Of a DNA stretch of 64,000 nucleotides, positions 35,251-43,089 are shown one piece after another; positions within the stretch are counted from its first letter, which is position 1, and each line of letters begins with the position of its first letter. A program made the translations under genes and the position numbers. The notes beneath the pieces were generated by a model. That model was not told the origin of the DNA. It made no database searches and was given only the letters and a program-made list of their open reading frames with translations. The DNA is from Sinorhizobium numidicum (GTDB taxonomy: Bacteria; Pseudomonadota; Alphaproteobacteria; Rhizobiales; Rhizobiaceae). The stretch is from positions 1,672,001-1,736,000 of the forward strand of contig NZ_CP120368.1 in the NCBI RefSeq assembly GCF_029892045.1, in the 5' to 3' direction.

Positions 35251-35700
35251 TCAATTGAACGTATGTAGCTTGATCTTCAAGCTGCCATCGGCCTGTCGCT
35301 CGAAAACATGTGTGGCAATTCCGCCCCACGGCTGGTCCTTGCCCTGAGCATCCTTGCCCTTCGCCGACCATTTCGCTGCGCCGTAAATCAATTTCTCGTC
35401 GCCATCCACCCTGATTGCCTCGAGCCTGTGATCAGTGGCGCCCGTACCGAATATGCCGCTGAAAAACTTTTCAACGCCAGCAGGTCCTTCGATTACGTCA
35501 TGACTGGGGGGAAGAAGAAGCGCGTCCTCAGTATAGAAGGTGGCAACCGCCTTAGCGTCCCCCTTTCCGAAGGCCTCGTCCCAAGCCGTGTAGGCGGCCT
35601 TGACATCGTCTTCAAGGGGACCGGCCCGAACCTCCGTTGACGCCATAGAGATGGAGCATGCTGCAAGCGCAATTAGCCAACTAACGCACGTCGTCGACAT
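35251..35700 (-). CDS. Exported SnoaL-like/DUF4440 protein (SgcJ/EcaC family)
   Basis: A 149-residue protein with a signal peptide (about 1-26, ending VRA) and a cone-shaped NTF2-like fold: VKAAYTAWDEAFGKGDAKAVATFYTEDALLLPP, then VEKFFSGIFG and DQPWGGIATHVFERQADGSLKIKL. This pattern is that of the SgcJ/EcaC and DUF4440 families, which are small ligand-binding or hydrolase-like proteins of unknown function. The ATG at 35700 follows AAGGAGG at a six-base spacing, which fixes the start against a much longer frame. The broken methyltransferase lies directly downstream. Confidence 0.8.
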   Translation of the reverse strand: MSTTCVSWLIALAACSISMASTEVRAGPLEDDVKAAYTAWDEAFGKGDAKAVATFYTEDALLLPPSHDVIEGPAGVEKFFSGIFGTGATDHRLEAIRVDGDEKLIYGAAKWSAKGKDAQGKDQPWGGIATHVFERQADGSLKIKLHTFN

Positions 35701-36236
35701 AGCTTTCCTCCTTATAATTGTAATTATGCTCCTGCTATTTTCATAGTATATCAAAGAATTCGCGATCTCGAACTTCCTCGGCTGGAAGAAGGAGCTGGCC
35801 TCGAGCAGAGAGTGCACGCGGGAATAGTTTAATAACGCCGCATACGGTGTGGCATAACATGGCAGATACGAGTTAATATGGAGGTAAACTATTGATTTCA
35901 CTGTGTCTGCCATAGAAGGACGCCTATCAGAGTAAAATAGCGGCGGCCACCCCGGCATCATGGGTGGTGCACGTCTTCCGAATGCCGCGCCCCTGCTATC
36001 GGCATCTGCGGCCCCGTGGATGTCCACTGGTCCCACGCTCGCGCCGGGAGGTCCGGGGTCTCAAAAGCAAGAAGACGCCGTGTACGTCGGAACCGTAGGG
36101 CGAAGCGACGTCATCCTAGTGTCTGTTTGAAATCAGCGCCATCTCAGTTAAGCTATCTGCCGCACCGAGGAATTACACAGATCCGATGGGTCGGACCTGA
36201 TGTACTTTGTCGACTAAGCTGGATGTGCGGTGCTCT
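35701..36236. other. Intergenic region, no gene recognised
   Basis: About 535 bases, including an AT-rich stretch around 35710-35900 that probably holds the leftward promoter of the SnoaL-like gene. No coding frame is supported. Confidence 0.45.
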
Positions 36237-36871
36237 ATGTCCGCATATTGTTTATCACTGCTTTTCTCGGGGTCTCCAAGCCTCTTCAGTGCCGTCGCGC
36301 AGGAGCCTTCGCCCGCGCCGACGAACAAGACGGCTCAAACCGAACGGGTTTCGGAAATTAAGCTGGGCTATCATCGTGCCTATGCGCCCCAGCTTGCCCT
36401 TTCGGTGCTTGACGTGCGGCCGCGCGACGAGGGTGTCGCGGGGGCGAAGGTGGCCATCGGCAACAACCTCTCGCGACGCAGCTTCTGTCGATACCCGATC
36501 TCGCTCGCGATAAGGACGTCCTGATGTTGAGCGCCACTGAAGACCCTCTGCGCGAGGAGGAGTGCGGGGTCCACACCGCCTCAACGCGCACCATGCTCGC
36601 CGATGGGCTGGCGCAGTATCTGATCTGGAAACAGTAGCGCCGATGGGTGCTGGTCTACGGCTCCCATGAGCCCGATAAGCCATTCGCCGATGCGCTCCGC
36701 CGTGCCGCCACGCGCGTTGGCGGTAAGATTGTCGCAGAAGAGGAGTTCACCGATACTGGTACAGCACGGCGGACGGACACTGGGAAGGCGCGATGCAGGT
36801 GCAGTCCACGACGATCCGACAAGGTGGCTCGCGTGACCGTTCCAGATCTTGCCGACGAGGCCATGCAATGA
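36237..36871 (+). pseudogene. Substrate-binding protein of the PQQ-linked ABC system, broken
   Basis: From ATG 36237 the frame gives a signal peptide (ending AVAQE) and IKLGYHRAYAPQ, VLDVRPRDEGVAGAKVAIGNN, the start of TIGR03863-type substrate-binding proteins. The next roughly 40 residues are missing; another frame resumes with DKDVLMLSATEDPLREEECG and STRTMLADGLAQYLIWK. A TAG at 36636-36638 sits where Trp is expected, after which RRWVLVYGSHEPDKPFADALRRAA and ARRTDTG are readable before the gene ends about 200 residues early. At least four lesions. It corresponds by position to lutA of methylotroph lanthanide-uptake clusters; its ATPase and permease follow intact. Confidence 0.8.
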
Positions 36872-36935
36872 ACGATCACCATCAAATAGGCTGGGATGGG
36901 GGTTAACTTTGGTGTTCGCGGAAGAAGACGGCACC

Positions 36936-37724
36936 ATGCAGCATGTGAATGCGAATGATGGAGTTAGCTTGCCTGCCGCACTTGACGTGTCGGCGGTCAA
37001 TTATTGGTATGGCCAGAAGCAGGTTCTGGCTGACATTTCCTTTTCAATTGCGCCGGGGCGCTTTGCCGTCTTGCTTGGCCTCAACGGAGCCGGCAAGACG
37101 ACGCTGTTCTCCTTGATCAGCCATCTCTATGACGCGCGCCACGGGACGGTCCGCATCTTCGGCCACGACGTCAGCCGGGAGCCGGGTGAGGCGCTGCGCC
37201 GGCTCGGCATCGTGTTTCAAGCGCGCACGCTCGATCTCGATCTCAGCGTCTACCAAAATCTCTCCTACCACGCGTCGCTGCACGGCATTGGGCGGCCAGA
37301 GGCCTTGTCGCGGATCGGGACGCTGCTTGCCCAGATCGACATGAGTGACCGGTTGCACGAAAAGGCGCGCAGCCTCTCCGGGGGACAGATGCGTCGCATC
37401 GAAATTGCGCGGGCTCTGTTGCACCGGCCGCCGCTGCTGCTGCTCGACGAGGCGACCGCTGGGCTGGACATACACTCGCGTGCTGAGATTCTCGCTATCA
37501 TCCGTGAGCTCGTGATTGCCGAGGGCATCAGCGTCTTTTGGGCGACCCATCTGATCGATGAGGTCGAAGACAGCGATCATGTCGTCATACTCCATAAGGG
37601 CAGGGTGCTCGCTGACGGCACAGTCGACGACGTCGTCCGTTCCTGTGGCGCCAACAGCATTCGAGAGGCGTTCGCGATGCTAAGCGGGGTCGCTCCGGTT
37701 ACGGTGGATGGAGTACCTCGATGA
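36936..37724 (+). CDS. ABC transporter ATP-binding protein, PQQ-alcohol-dehydrogenase-associated (LutE-like)
   Basis: A 262-residue ABC ATPase. Walker A GLNGAGKTT at about 48-56, Q-loop FQARTLD, signature LSGGQMRR, Walker B LLLLDEATAGLD and the H-loop WATHLIDE are all intact. It resembles the TIGR03864 group, found beside PQQ-dependent alcohol dehydrogenases, and the LutE subunit of lanthanide-uptake systems. It partners with the permease that begins inside its stop codon (ATGA overlap at 37721). The start is uncertain: ATG 36936 is preferred, though GTG/TTG codons lie nine codons upstream. Its own substrate-binding gene just upstream is broken, so it may serve another binding protein. Confidence 0.85.
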   Translation: MQHVNANDGVSLPAALDVSAVNYWYGQKQVLADISFSIAPGRFAVLLGLNGAGKTTLFSLISHLYDARHGTVRIFGHDVSREPGEALRRLGIVFQARTLDLDLSVYQNLSYHASLHGIGRPEALSRIGTLLAQIDMSDRLHEKARSLSGGQMRRIEIARALLHRPPLLLLDEATAGLDIHSRAEILAIIRELVIAEGISVFWATHLIDEVEDSDHVVILHKGRVLADGTVDDVVRSCGANSIREAFAMLSGVAPVTVDGVPR

Positions 37725-38593
37725 CCTTGCAATCTGCCGCAGGCCGCATTCCCGCCGAGCCCACCACAGAACGTGGCTTCAGCGCCCGTCAGTATCTCGT
37801 GTGCCTCAAAGGCATCCTGATCCGGGAAGGACTTCGCTTTCTCAATCAGCGAGAGCGCTTCGTCTCGTCACTGGTTCGTCCGCTTCTGTGGCTCTTCGTC
37901 TTCGCCGCCGGCTTCCGTCAGGTGCTTGGTGTCTCGATGATGCCACCCTACAAGACCTACGTGCTTTATGAGGTCTATATCACGCCCGGCCTGTGCGGCA
38001 TGATCCTGTTGTTCGGCGGCATGCAGTCCTCGCTCTCGATGGTCTATGACCGGGAGATGGGAAACATGCGGACCCTGCTGGTCAGCCCGTTTCCGCGCTG
38101 GTTCCTCCTGGTGTCGAAGCTGCTCGCCGGCGTCACGGTGTCGATCATGCAAGTCTATGCTTTTCTGGCGGTAGCCTGGTTCTGGGGCGTCAATCCACCA
38201 TGGATCGGCTACCTATTGATCCTACCCGCGCTGTTCCTGTCAGGGATGATGCTGTGCTCGCTCGGCATGCTCTTGTCGTCGATGATCAAGCAACTGGAGA
38301 ATTTCGCGGGGATCATGAACTTTGTTATCTTCCCGATGTATTTTGCCTCTCCAGCGCTCTATCCGCTGTGGCGCATCGAGGAATCGAGCCCGCTTCTCCA
38401 CAAGATCTGCCTCGCAAATCCGTTCACTTATGCGGTCGAACTGATCCGCTTCGCCCTCTATGGACAGATCGACTGGGGATCGCTCATGATCGTGGTTGCG
38501 TTCACCGTGCTGTTTCTGGGCGGCGCGATCCTCGCCTATGATCCATCAAACGGCTTTCTCGGCCGCAAGCAAGATACCGGAGGAAATGCCTGA
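37721..38593 (+). CDS. ABC-2-type permease, PQQ-alcohol-dehydrogenase-associated (LutF-like)
   Basis: A 290-residue integral membrane protein with about six hydrophobic segments (roughly 50-75, 85-110, 130-155, 165-190, 195-215 and 255-280). It belongs to the ABC-2 superfamily, most like TIGR03861, and would be the membrane partner of the ATPase at 36936. In methylotrophs the corresponding LutF is required for lanthanide transport. The ATG overlaps the ATPase stop (ATGA) and its own stop overlaps the next start (TGATG), so three genes are translationally coupled. Confidence 0.85.
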   Translation: MTLQSAAGRIPAEPTTERGFSARQYLVCLKGILIREGLRFLNQRERFVSSLVRPLLWLFVFAAGFRQVLGVSMMPPYKTYVLYEVYITPGLCGMILLFGGMQSSLSMVYDREMGNMRTLLVSPFPRWFLLVSKLLAGVTVSIMQVYAFLAVAWFWGVNPPWIGYLLILPALFLSGMMLCSLGMLLSSMIKQLENFAGIMNFVIFPMYFASPALYPLWRIEESSPLLHKICLANPFTYAVELIRFALYGQIDWGSLMIVVAFTVLFLGGAILAYDPSNGFLGRKQDTGGNA

Positions 38594-39225
38594 TGCGGTG
38601 GCCATCCCTCACGCGCATCATCCCCGCCGCGGCAGTCGCTGCAATCCTTGCCTGGCCGGCCTTGGCCGCGCAGGGGGGCGACCCGGACTGGCCGTGTATC
38701 CAGCGCAAGGTTCCGGAGCTTTCGCTCGGCCAGTTCTGGACCGGTACCGAACTGCCCCAGACGGCCGCCGACTGGTCCAAAGATGCGGGCATTTCTGCTT
38801 TGGTGAGGGAACTGTCGGCGCGCCGCGTGCCGCTGCCGGAGGCGCAGCAAAAGATTAGAGGCTACGCGGAAGGCCTGCCGGAGGGCGAGAGGGAACCGCG
38901 CATGACCATGCTCGTGCAGGGTCTGTTCGATCATATGAACCGAGAGCGCTCGCACGTTATCGCCGGCATCGCACGCTACGCCCACAGGCAGAGGGACATG
39001 GCGGAACTCCTGCGGCAGGAGACTTCTGCCGTGGATGCCTTGCGGGCGAACGCCGATGCCGACCCGAACGAGCTCGCTCTGCGGAGTGATCGGCTCGCGT
39101 TTCAGATGCGTGTTTTTCAGGAGCGCGCGCAATCACTGAGCTTCGTCTGCGAGGTGCCGACGCTAATTGAGCAGCGCTTGTACGCTCTGGTCAAGACGAT
39201 TGCGGAAGCGCTGAAAGCCAGATGA
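38593..39225 (+). CDS. Exported protein of the lut/xox region, unknown function
   Basis: A 210-residue secreted protein. A signal peptide covers about 1-26 (cleavage near ALAAQG). The mature protein starts DPDWPCIQRKVPELSLGQFWTG, with the Trp-Pro-Cys and LSLGQFW features seen in exported proteins of PQQ-alcohol-dehydrogenase clusters. A predicted helical bundle follows, ending with a second cysteine (SFVCEVP). The start codon overlaps the permease stop by one base. The coupling implies a role in the same transport or metal-handling process; a LutG-like assignment is possible but not proved. Confidence 0.7.
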   Translation: MRWPSLTRIIPAAAVAAILAWPALAAQGGDPDWPCIQRKVPELSLGQFWTGTELPQTAADWSKDAGISALVRELSARRVPLPEAQQKIRGYAEGLPEGEREPRMTMLVQGLFDHMNRERSHVIAGIARYAHRQRDMAELLRQETSAVDALRANADADPNELALRSDRLAFQMRVFQERAQSLSFVCEVPTLIEQRLYALVKTIAEALKAR

Positions 39226-39405
39226 GCACCGCGCCTCCCGCTGCCGAGCGGCGCCTCGCAGGATAATTGACGCTCGTTTGTCGCACGCGTATCCTCGTCG
39301 CAGGCTTTCCATCAGGGCACCTCGTGAAAGCCAATCTAACGGATTCGCATGCGAAGCGTGCCAATCAGGTTCTTTCTGCGCGCGTTCGCGCAGGGAGGTG
39401 CTCAA

Positions 39406-39615
39406 GTGAACCTCGTCGATCTCGTCCTGACCGTCTGCGAGTTGGCCAACCCTACGAGTTGCCGCACCGAGCATCTGTATTTCGAGAGCCGCGGGTCGCT
39501 TGTCCAATGCATGCTCTTGGCCCCGACCGAGATCGCGAAGTGGTCCGAGCGCCATCCGGGGCTGAAGATCGTGCGATGGACATGTGTCTTCCCTGAGAAG
39601 GGCCGGGAAATTTGA
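39406..39615 (+). CDS. Small conserved Cys-containing protein
   Basis: A 69-residue protein from GTG 39406, chosen because GGGAGG lies seven bases upstream. An in-frame ATG at 39349 would add nineteen residues resembling a short signal-like segment. Conserved-looking features are VCELANPTSCRTEHLYFES, SLVQCMLLAPTEIAKWSERHPGLKI and RWTCVFPEKG. Similar small secreted or periplasmic proteins (with HLYFE and RWxC) occur in alphaproteobacteria. If the GTG is used the protein is cytosolic; with the ATG it may be exported. It lies between the lut-like genes and the second ABC importer. Confidence 0.55.
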   Translation: MNLVDLVLTVCELANPTSCRTEHLYFESRGSLVQCMLLAPTEIAKWSERHPGLKIVRWTCVFPEKGREI

Positions 39616-39648
39616 CGTCGCTGCAAGCATCTGCTGGGAGATAGCATC

Positions 39649-40641
39649 ATGAACATATCGCGGCGCGTGTTTTGCGGGGTGGCCTTGCTGGCTGCTGCAA
39701 ATCCTCTGGGATTCCGTGTCTTGGCAAACCCATCCGCTCCGAAGATACGGGTGGGTGTCCTGAAATTTGGCACGGTGAACTGGGAGCTCGACACCATCAA
39801 GCACAATCGATTCGACGCGGCCAACGGCATCGACGTGGAAGTCGTCTATTTCGCTGGCGAAGACGCCACCAACGTAGCAATCCTGGCAGGCGACCTGGAC
39901 ATCATCGTTTCCGACTGGTTGTGGGTATCGCGCCAGCGTTCGCAGGGCGAGGATCTCACGTTCGCACCTTACTCGACCGCAGTTGGCGCTATCATGGTCA
40001 AGGAGGACGCGCCAATTCGTGGCATCCCCGACCTCGTGGGAAAGAAAATCGGCGTAGCCGGTGGATCGCTCGACAAGAGCTGGCTTCTGATCCAAGGACT
40101 TGCACAGCGGGACTACAAAATCGACCTGACCAAGGAGGGCGACATCGTTTTCGGCGCGCCGCCGTTGCTGTCGGAAAAGGCCATCTCCGGCGAGCTCGAT
40201 GCGGTCTTGAACTTTTGGCATTTCTGCGCGCGTCTGGAGGCAAACGGCTTTCGCCGCCTAATCGGTGCCGACGACGCAGCCAAGGCGCTCGGGGCGTCGG
40301 GACCGGTCTCTGCGCTGGGATATGTATTCCACGACGAATGGGCGAACGAAAAGCCGGATGCGGCGATGAGCTTTGTCAAGGCAAGCGCACAGGCCAAGAA
40401 ACTTCTGGCTGATTCCGATGCCGAATGGCAGCGTCTGGCACCTATAGTGAGAGCCGAGGGGAGGGAGCTCGAGGTGCTGCGCGATCGCTATCGGGAAGGC
40501 ATTCCAAACCGGCCTCTCTCCGAAGAGGAAAACGATGCCGCCAAGCTGTACGAAGTCCTTGCAGACCTGGGCGGCGAGAAGCTCGTTGGCGAGGCGCGGC
40601 AGATGGCTCCTGGGACTTTCTGGGCGGCATTGAAGACATGA
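39649..40641 (+). CDS. ABC substrate-binding protein, NitT/TauT/SsuA type
   Basis: A 330-residue periplasmic binding protein with a twin-arginine-like start (MNISRRVFCG) and cleavage near residue 27. The SsuA/THI5-like domain reads IRVGVLKFGTVNWELD, DATNVAILAGDLDIIVSDWLWVSRQR, then GGSLDKSWLLIQGLA and VLNFWHFCARLEA. These families bind small organic nitrogen/sulfur compounds, but the ligand cannot be read from sequence. Because of its place next to xoxF, a lanthanide chelate, formamide-type or C1-related solute are options. It is the first of three overlapping ABC genes and could supply the role of the broken upstream binding protein. Confidence 0.85.
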   Translation: MNISRRVFCGVALLAAANPLGFRVLANPSAPKIRVGVLKFGTVNWELDTIKHNRFDAANGIDVEVVYFAGEDATNVAILAGDLDIIVSDWLWVSRQRSQGEDLTFAPYSTAVGAIMVKEDAPIRGIPDLVGKKIGVAGGSLDKSWLLIQGLAQRDYKIDLTKEGDIVFGAPPLLSEKAISGELDAVLNFWHFCARLEANGFRRLIGADDAAKALGASGPVSALGYVFHDEWANEKPDAAMSFVKASAQAKKLLADSDAEWQRLAPIVRAEGRELEVLRDRYREGIPNRPLSEEENDAAKLYEVLADLGGEKLVGEARQMAPGTFWAALKT

Positions 40642-41459
40642 GAGGATTCGGATCGGACAACGGGGCATCTATAAGCGGGCGCGCGCGCACCGTCTCTCGC
40701 GGGAGTGGCATCGCGTTGCCTGCGGCGACGGCCTTGGCATCGCTGCTCGGACTGTGCTTGCTCTGGAGCCTCGCGGCCGGAATCTGGCCGAGTCGCGCGT
40801 TTCCGCCCCCGCTCGAGGTCTGGCGGGTGCTTCTCAAGGAAGCGGCGAGCGGCGACCTTGGCTATCATCTGGCAATGACGCTCTCGCGGGTCGCGGCCGC
40901 CTATGTCGTCGCGATGATCGTCGGCTCGGTCATCGGTGTCCTGCTCGGCATGCACCGACGGGCGGATTCCTTTTTCAATCCGTGGCTTGTCCTCTTTCTC
41001 AACCTCCCGGCGCTGGTCGTTATCGTCCTCGCCTACATTTGGTTCGGCCTGACGGAGGCTGCCGCGATCGGCGCCGTTGCGATCAACAAGATACCCAATG
41101 TCGTCGTCACCATGCGCGAGGGTGCGCGCGCGCTCGACTCCCGTTTTGCGGAAATGGCCACCGTCTACCGGCTGGGACCGATCGACCGTATCCGCCATAT
41201 CCTGATGCCTCAGTTGCAGCCCTATTTCGCGGCCGCCTCGCGCTCCGGCATTGCGCTGATCTGGAAGATCGTGCTCGTCGTCGAGCTGCTCGGCCGCTCC
41301 AGCGGTGTCGGCTTCCAGATCTATCTCTACTTCCAGATATTCGATGTTGCCGCCATTCTTGCCTATACGCTGGCCTTCGTGGCCATCATGCTGTTGATCG
41401 AACTCCTTCTGGTGCAGCCACTTGAACGACATGCAACCCGCTGGCGCCGCCCCGCTTAA
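40638..41459 (+). CDS. ABC permease, NitT/TauT/SsuC type
   Basis: A 273-residue permease with about six hydrophobic segments and the inner-membrane binding-protein-dependent loop near residues 170-200 (ALDSRFAEMATVYRLGPIDRIRHILMPQLQPYF), the EAA-type motif contacting the ATPase. The ATG overlaps the binding-protein stop (ATGA). Its C-terminus overlaps the ATPase gene by about 29 bases. It belongs to the SsuC/TauC/NrtB group. Confidence 0.88.
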   Translation: MRGFGSDNGASISGRARTVSRGSGIALPAATALASLLGLCLLWSLAAGIWPSRAFPPPLEVWRVLLKEAASGDLGYHLAMTLSRVAAAYVVAMIVGSVIGVLLGMHRRADSFFNPWLVLFLNLPALVVIVLAYIWFGLTEAAAIGAVAINKIPNVVVTMREGARALDSRFAEMATVYRLGPIDRIRHILMPQLQPYFAAASRSGIALIWKIVLVVELLGRSSGVGFQIYLYFQIFDVAAILAYTLAFVAIMLLIELLLVQPLERHATRWRRPA

Positions 41460-42165
41460 AGTCGACATTACCGACAAGACGTTCCGATCGGCTAAGGGGG
41501 TTACGATTGCCGCATTGCGCGGACTTTCCTTCGAGGTCAGGCACGGCGAATTTGCCTGCCTGCTGGGTCCCTCCGGCTGCGGCAAGACCACGACCTTGCG
41601 AATCCTGCTGGGTCTCGATCGGCAGTTTTCGGGCAGTTATCAGTTGCCCGAAGGCGGCTCCAACCGCATCGCTGCGGTCTTCCAGGAGCCGGTGCTTCTC
41701 CCCTGGCGAACAGTGGAGCAGAACGTCCGACTTGCGCTGTCTCGGAGCCTCAGGGATAAAGACCTGGACTGGCTGTTCGACATTCTAGGTCTTTCCGCAG
41801 TGCGCTCGCTCTACCCTTCGGAGCTTTCGCTGGGGCTTGCGCGCCGCGCCGCCCTTGCGCGGGCCTTTGCCACGGAACCCGCCATTCTTTTTCTGGACGA
41901 GCCTTTCACCTCGCTCGACGAACGGACCGCCGACAGCTTGCGCCGTCTTCTGATGACGGTTTGGGCGGCCAGGCCTACCACCGTGCTAATGGTGACCCAC
42001 AATTTGCGCGAGGCCCTTCTGCTTGCCGATCGTATCATCGTGCTATCACCGCGTCCGGCGCAGGTGCTTGGCATCTTCGACGTGCGTCTCTCACGCCATT
42101 TGCGCGACACGCCAGCGCTCGACGAGCTCGTTTTGGCCTTTCACGAACGATTTCCGTTGGTGTGA
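41431..42165 (+). CDS. ABC ATPase, NitT/TauT/SsuB type, with a variant signature motif
   Basis: A 244-residue ATPase, partner of the permease. Walker A is LGPSGCGKTTTL, Q-loop FQEPVLLPW, Walker B LFLDEPFTSLDE and H-loop MVTHNLREA. The signature reads LSLGLARR where LSGGQxQR is normal, so the two glycines and the Gln are altered; the rest of the site looks active. ATG 41431 is preferred; a TTG at 41422 is also in frame. It ends the three-gene unit. The next genes, 42315 and xoxF, are separated by a gap. Confidence 0.85.
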   Translation: MQPAGAAPLKVDITDKTFRSAKGVTIAALRGLSFEVRHGEFACLLGPSGCGKTTTLRILLGLDRQFSGSYQLPEGGSNRIAAVFQEPVLLPWRTVEQNVRLALSRSLRDKDLDWLFDILGLSAVRSLYPSELSLGLARRAALARAFATEPAILFLDEPFTSLDERTADSLRRLLMTVWAARPTTVLMVTHNLREALLLADRIIVLSPRPAQVLGIFDVRLSRHLRDTPALDELVLAFHERFPLV

Positions 42166-42314
42166 TCGCCAACGGCGGGACGGCGGGTACAAAACTGGCT
42201 TTTCTTTGAATCGGAACATGCAGCAATTCAAAGTCCTTCAGCGACACTTGTCTTATCAGACGGGGACGCGCTGTCGGCGATCGGGGCGCGCGGATCTTGA
42301 TTTGAATTCGAGGG

Positions 42315-42659
42315 TCAGAAGCAGCGGACCTCTGCTTCAGCCTGCGCTCGTCTCAGGTCGGCGTCGGCGGATTTCGCCGGAGCACTCTGACGAAACAGAG
42401 CCCCTCTTTCGCCTGTTTGAAGTCCTAAGCTCCTGAATGTCTCGGCCGCCTCGTAGCGCTCGTAGGGCATGATCGAAGCTATGACGTCGATAGAGCAAGA
42501 ACAGCTCTCGAGTGCGGTCCGTGTTTCGCCATTGGCTTTCATGCAGCCGTACACATAGTCCACGACTGCAACTGTCGGATAGCCTCCGGCCGCCGACGCT
42601 GTGACAGCACACATAAGCGCAGCGAGAAAGGCTATCGCGCCCAAAGTTCGAGTGGTCAC
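42315..42659 (-). CDS. Small exported protein near xoxF
   Basis: A 114-residue protein transcribed away from xoxF. The GTG at 42659 is the likely start: ACCGGAG lies eight bases upstream and a clean signal peptide (TTRTLGAIAFLAALMCAVTASA) follows. An ATG seven codons earlier is in frame. The mature part has VDYVYGCMKANG, a SCSCSIDVIAS cysteine cluster and YERYEAAETFRSLGLQTGERG, a pattern found in small exported proteins of methanol-oxidation clusters. Function unknown; a periplasmic metal or cofactor role is guesswork. Confidence 0.65.
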   Translation of the reverse strand: MTTRTLGAIAFLAALMCAVTASAAGGYPTVAVVDYVYGCMKANGETRTALESCSCSIDVIASIMPYERYEAAETFRSLGLQTGERGALFRQSAPAKSADADLRRAQAEAEVRCF

Positions 42660-43089
42660 CGTGAAATCTCCGGTGGGCATGGATATAGACAGAAGCCAAG
42701 TTAATCCTATTGATACTCTATATTACTGCAGTATGTCCGGAAACGGTTAAATTAAATACTCCGAAGAATTAGTAATATCTATATTGCGAAGCAGCATTTT
42801 CGTTTCGCGCCGCACAAGTATCGTCAGATTTAATCTTGTGTTATTTGGGCTAATGGCCTATTCTCCATCGGTTTTCGGCTTCAAGGCTTGTCTCTTGGGA
42901 GCGGCGCAAGTGTCGCAGGTCAAGAGGACGGGCAATGACGGTGCCCTCTGCCCTTCCAAACGAACTGTGACACGCTGACGGAAGCGCATGTCCAGGACAA
43001 GCATGACATCGCTTGAGCTGGCCTTTGTGATACCCCGAGGATTTATGATGACGAGCCTCGGGTGAATATCACCATCGGGAGGATTTCAC
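42660..43089. other. Promoter region between the small exported protein and xoxF
   Basis: About 430 bases, AT-rich around 42690-42830. It should hold the divergent promoters. I see GGGAGG seven bases before the xoxF ATG but cannot assign -35/-10 boxes, and no open frame here has a recognisable domain. Confidence 0.5.

Noticed and set aside
39163..40221. A 352-codon minus-strand open frame opposite the NitT/TauT binding-protein gene
   Set aside because: It lies antisense to a clear ABC gene, has no domain and has the low-complexity Arg/Gln/Asp composition of a GC-rich shadow frame.
40488..41591. A 367-codon minus-strand open frame opposite the ABC permease
   Set aside because: Highly charged Asp/Arg-rich antisense translation of a membrane protein gene with perfect permease motifs; no ribosome binding site.
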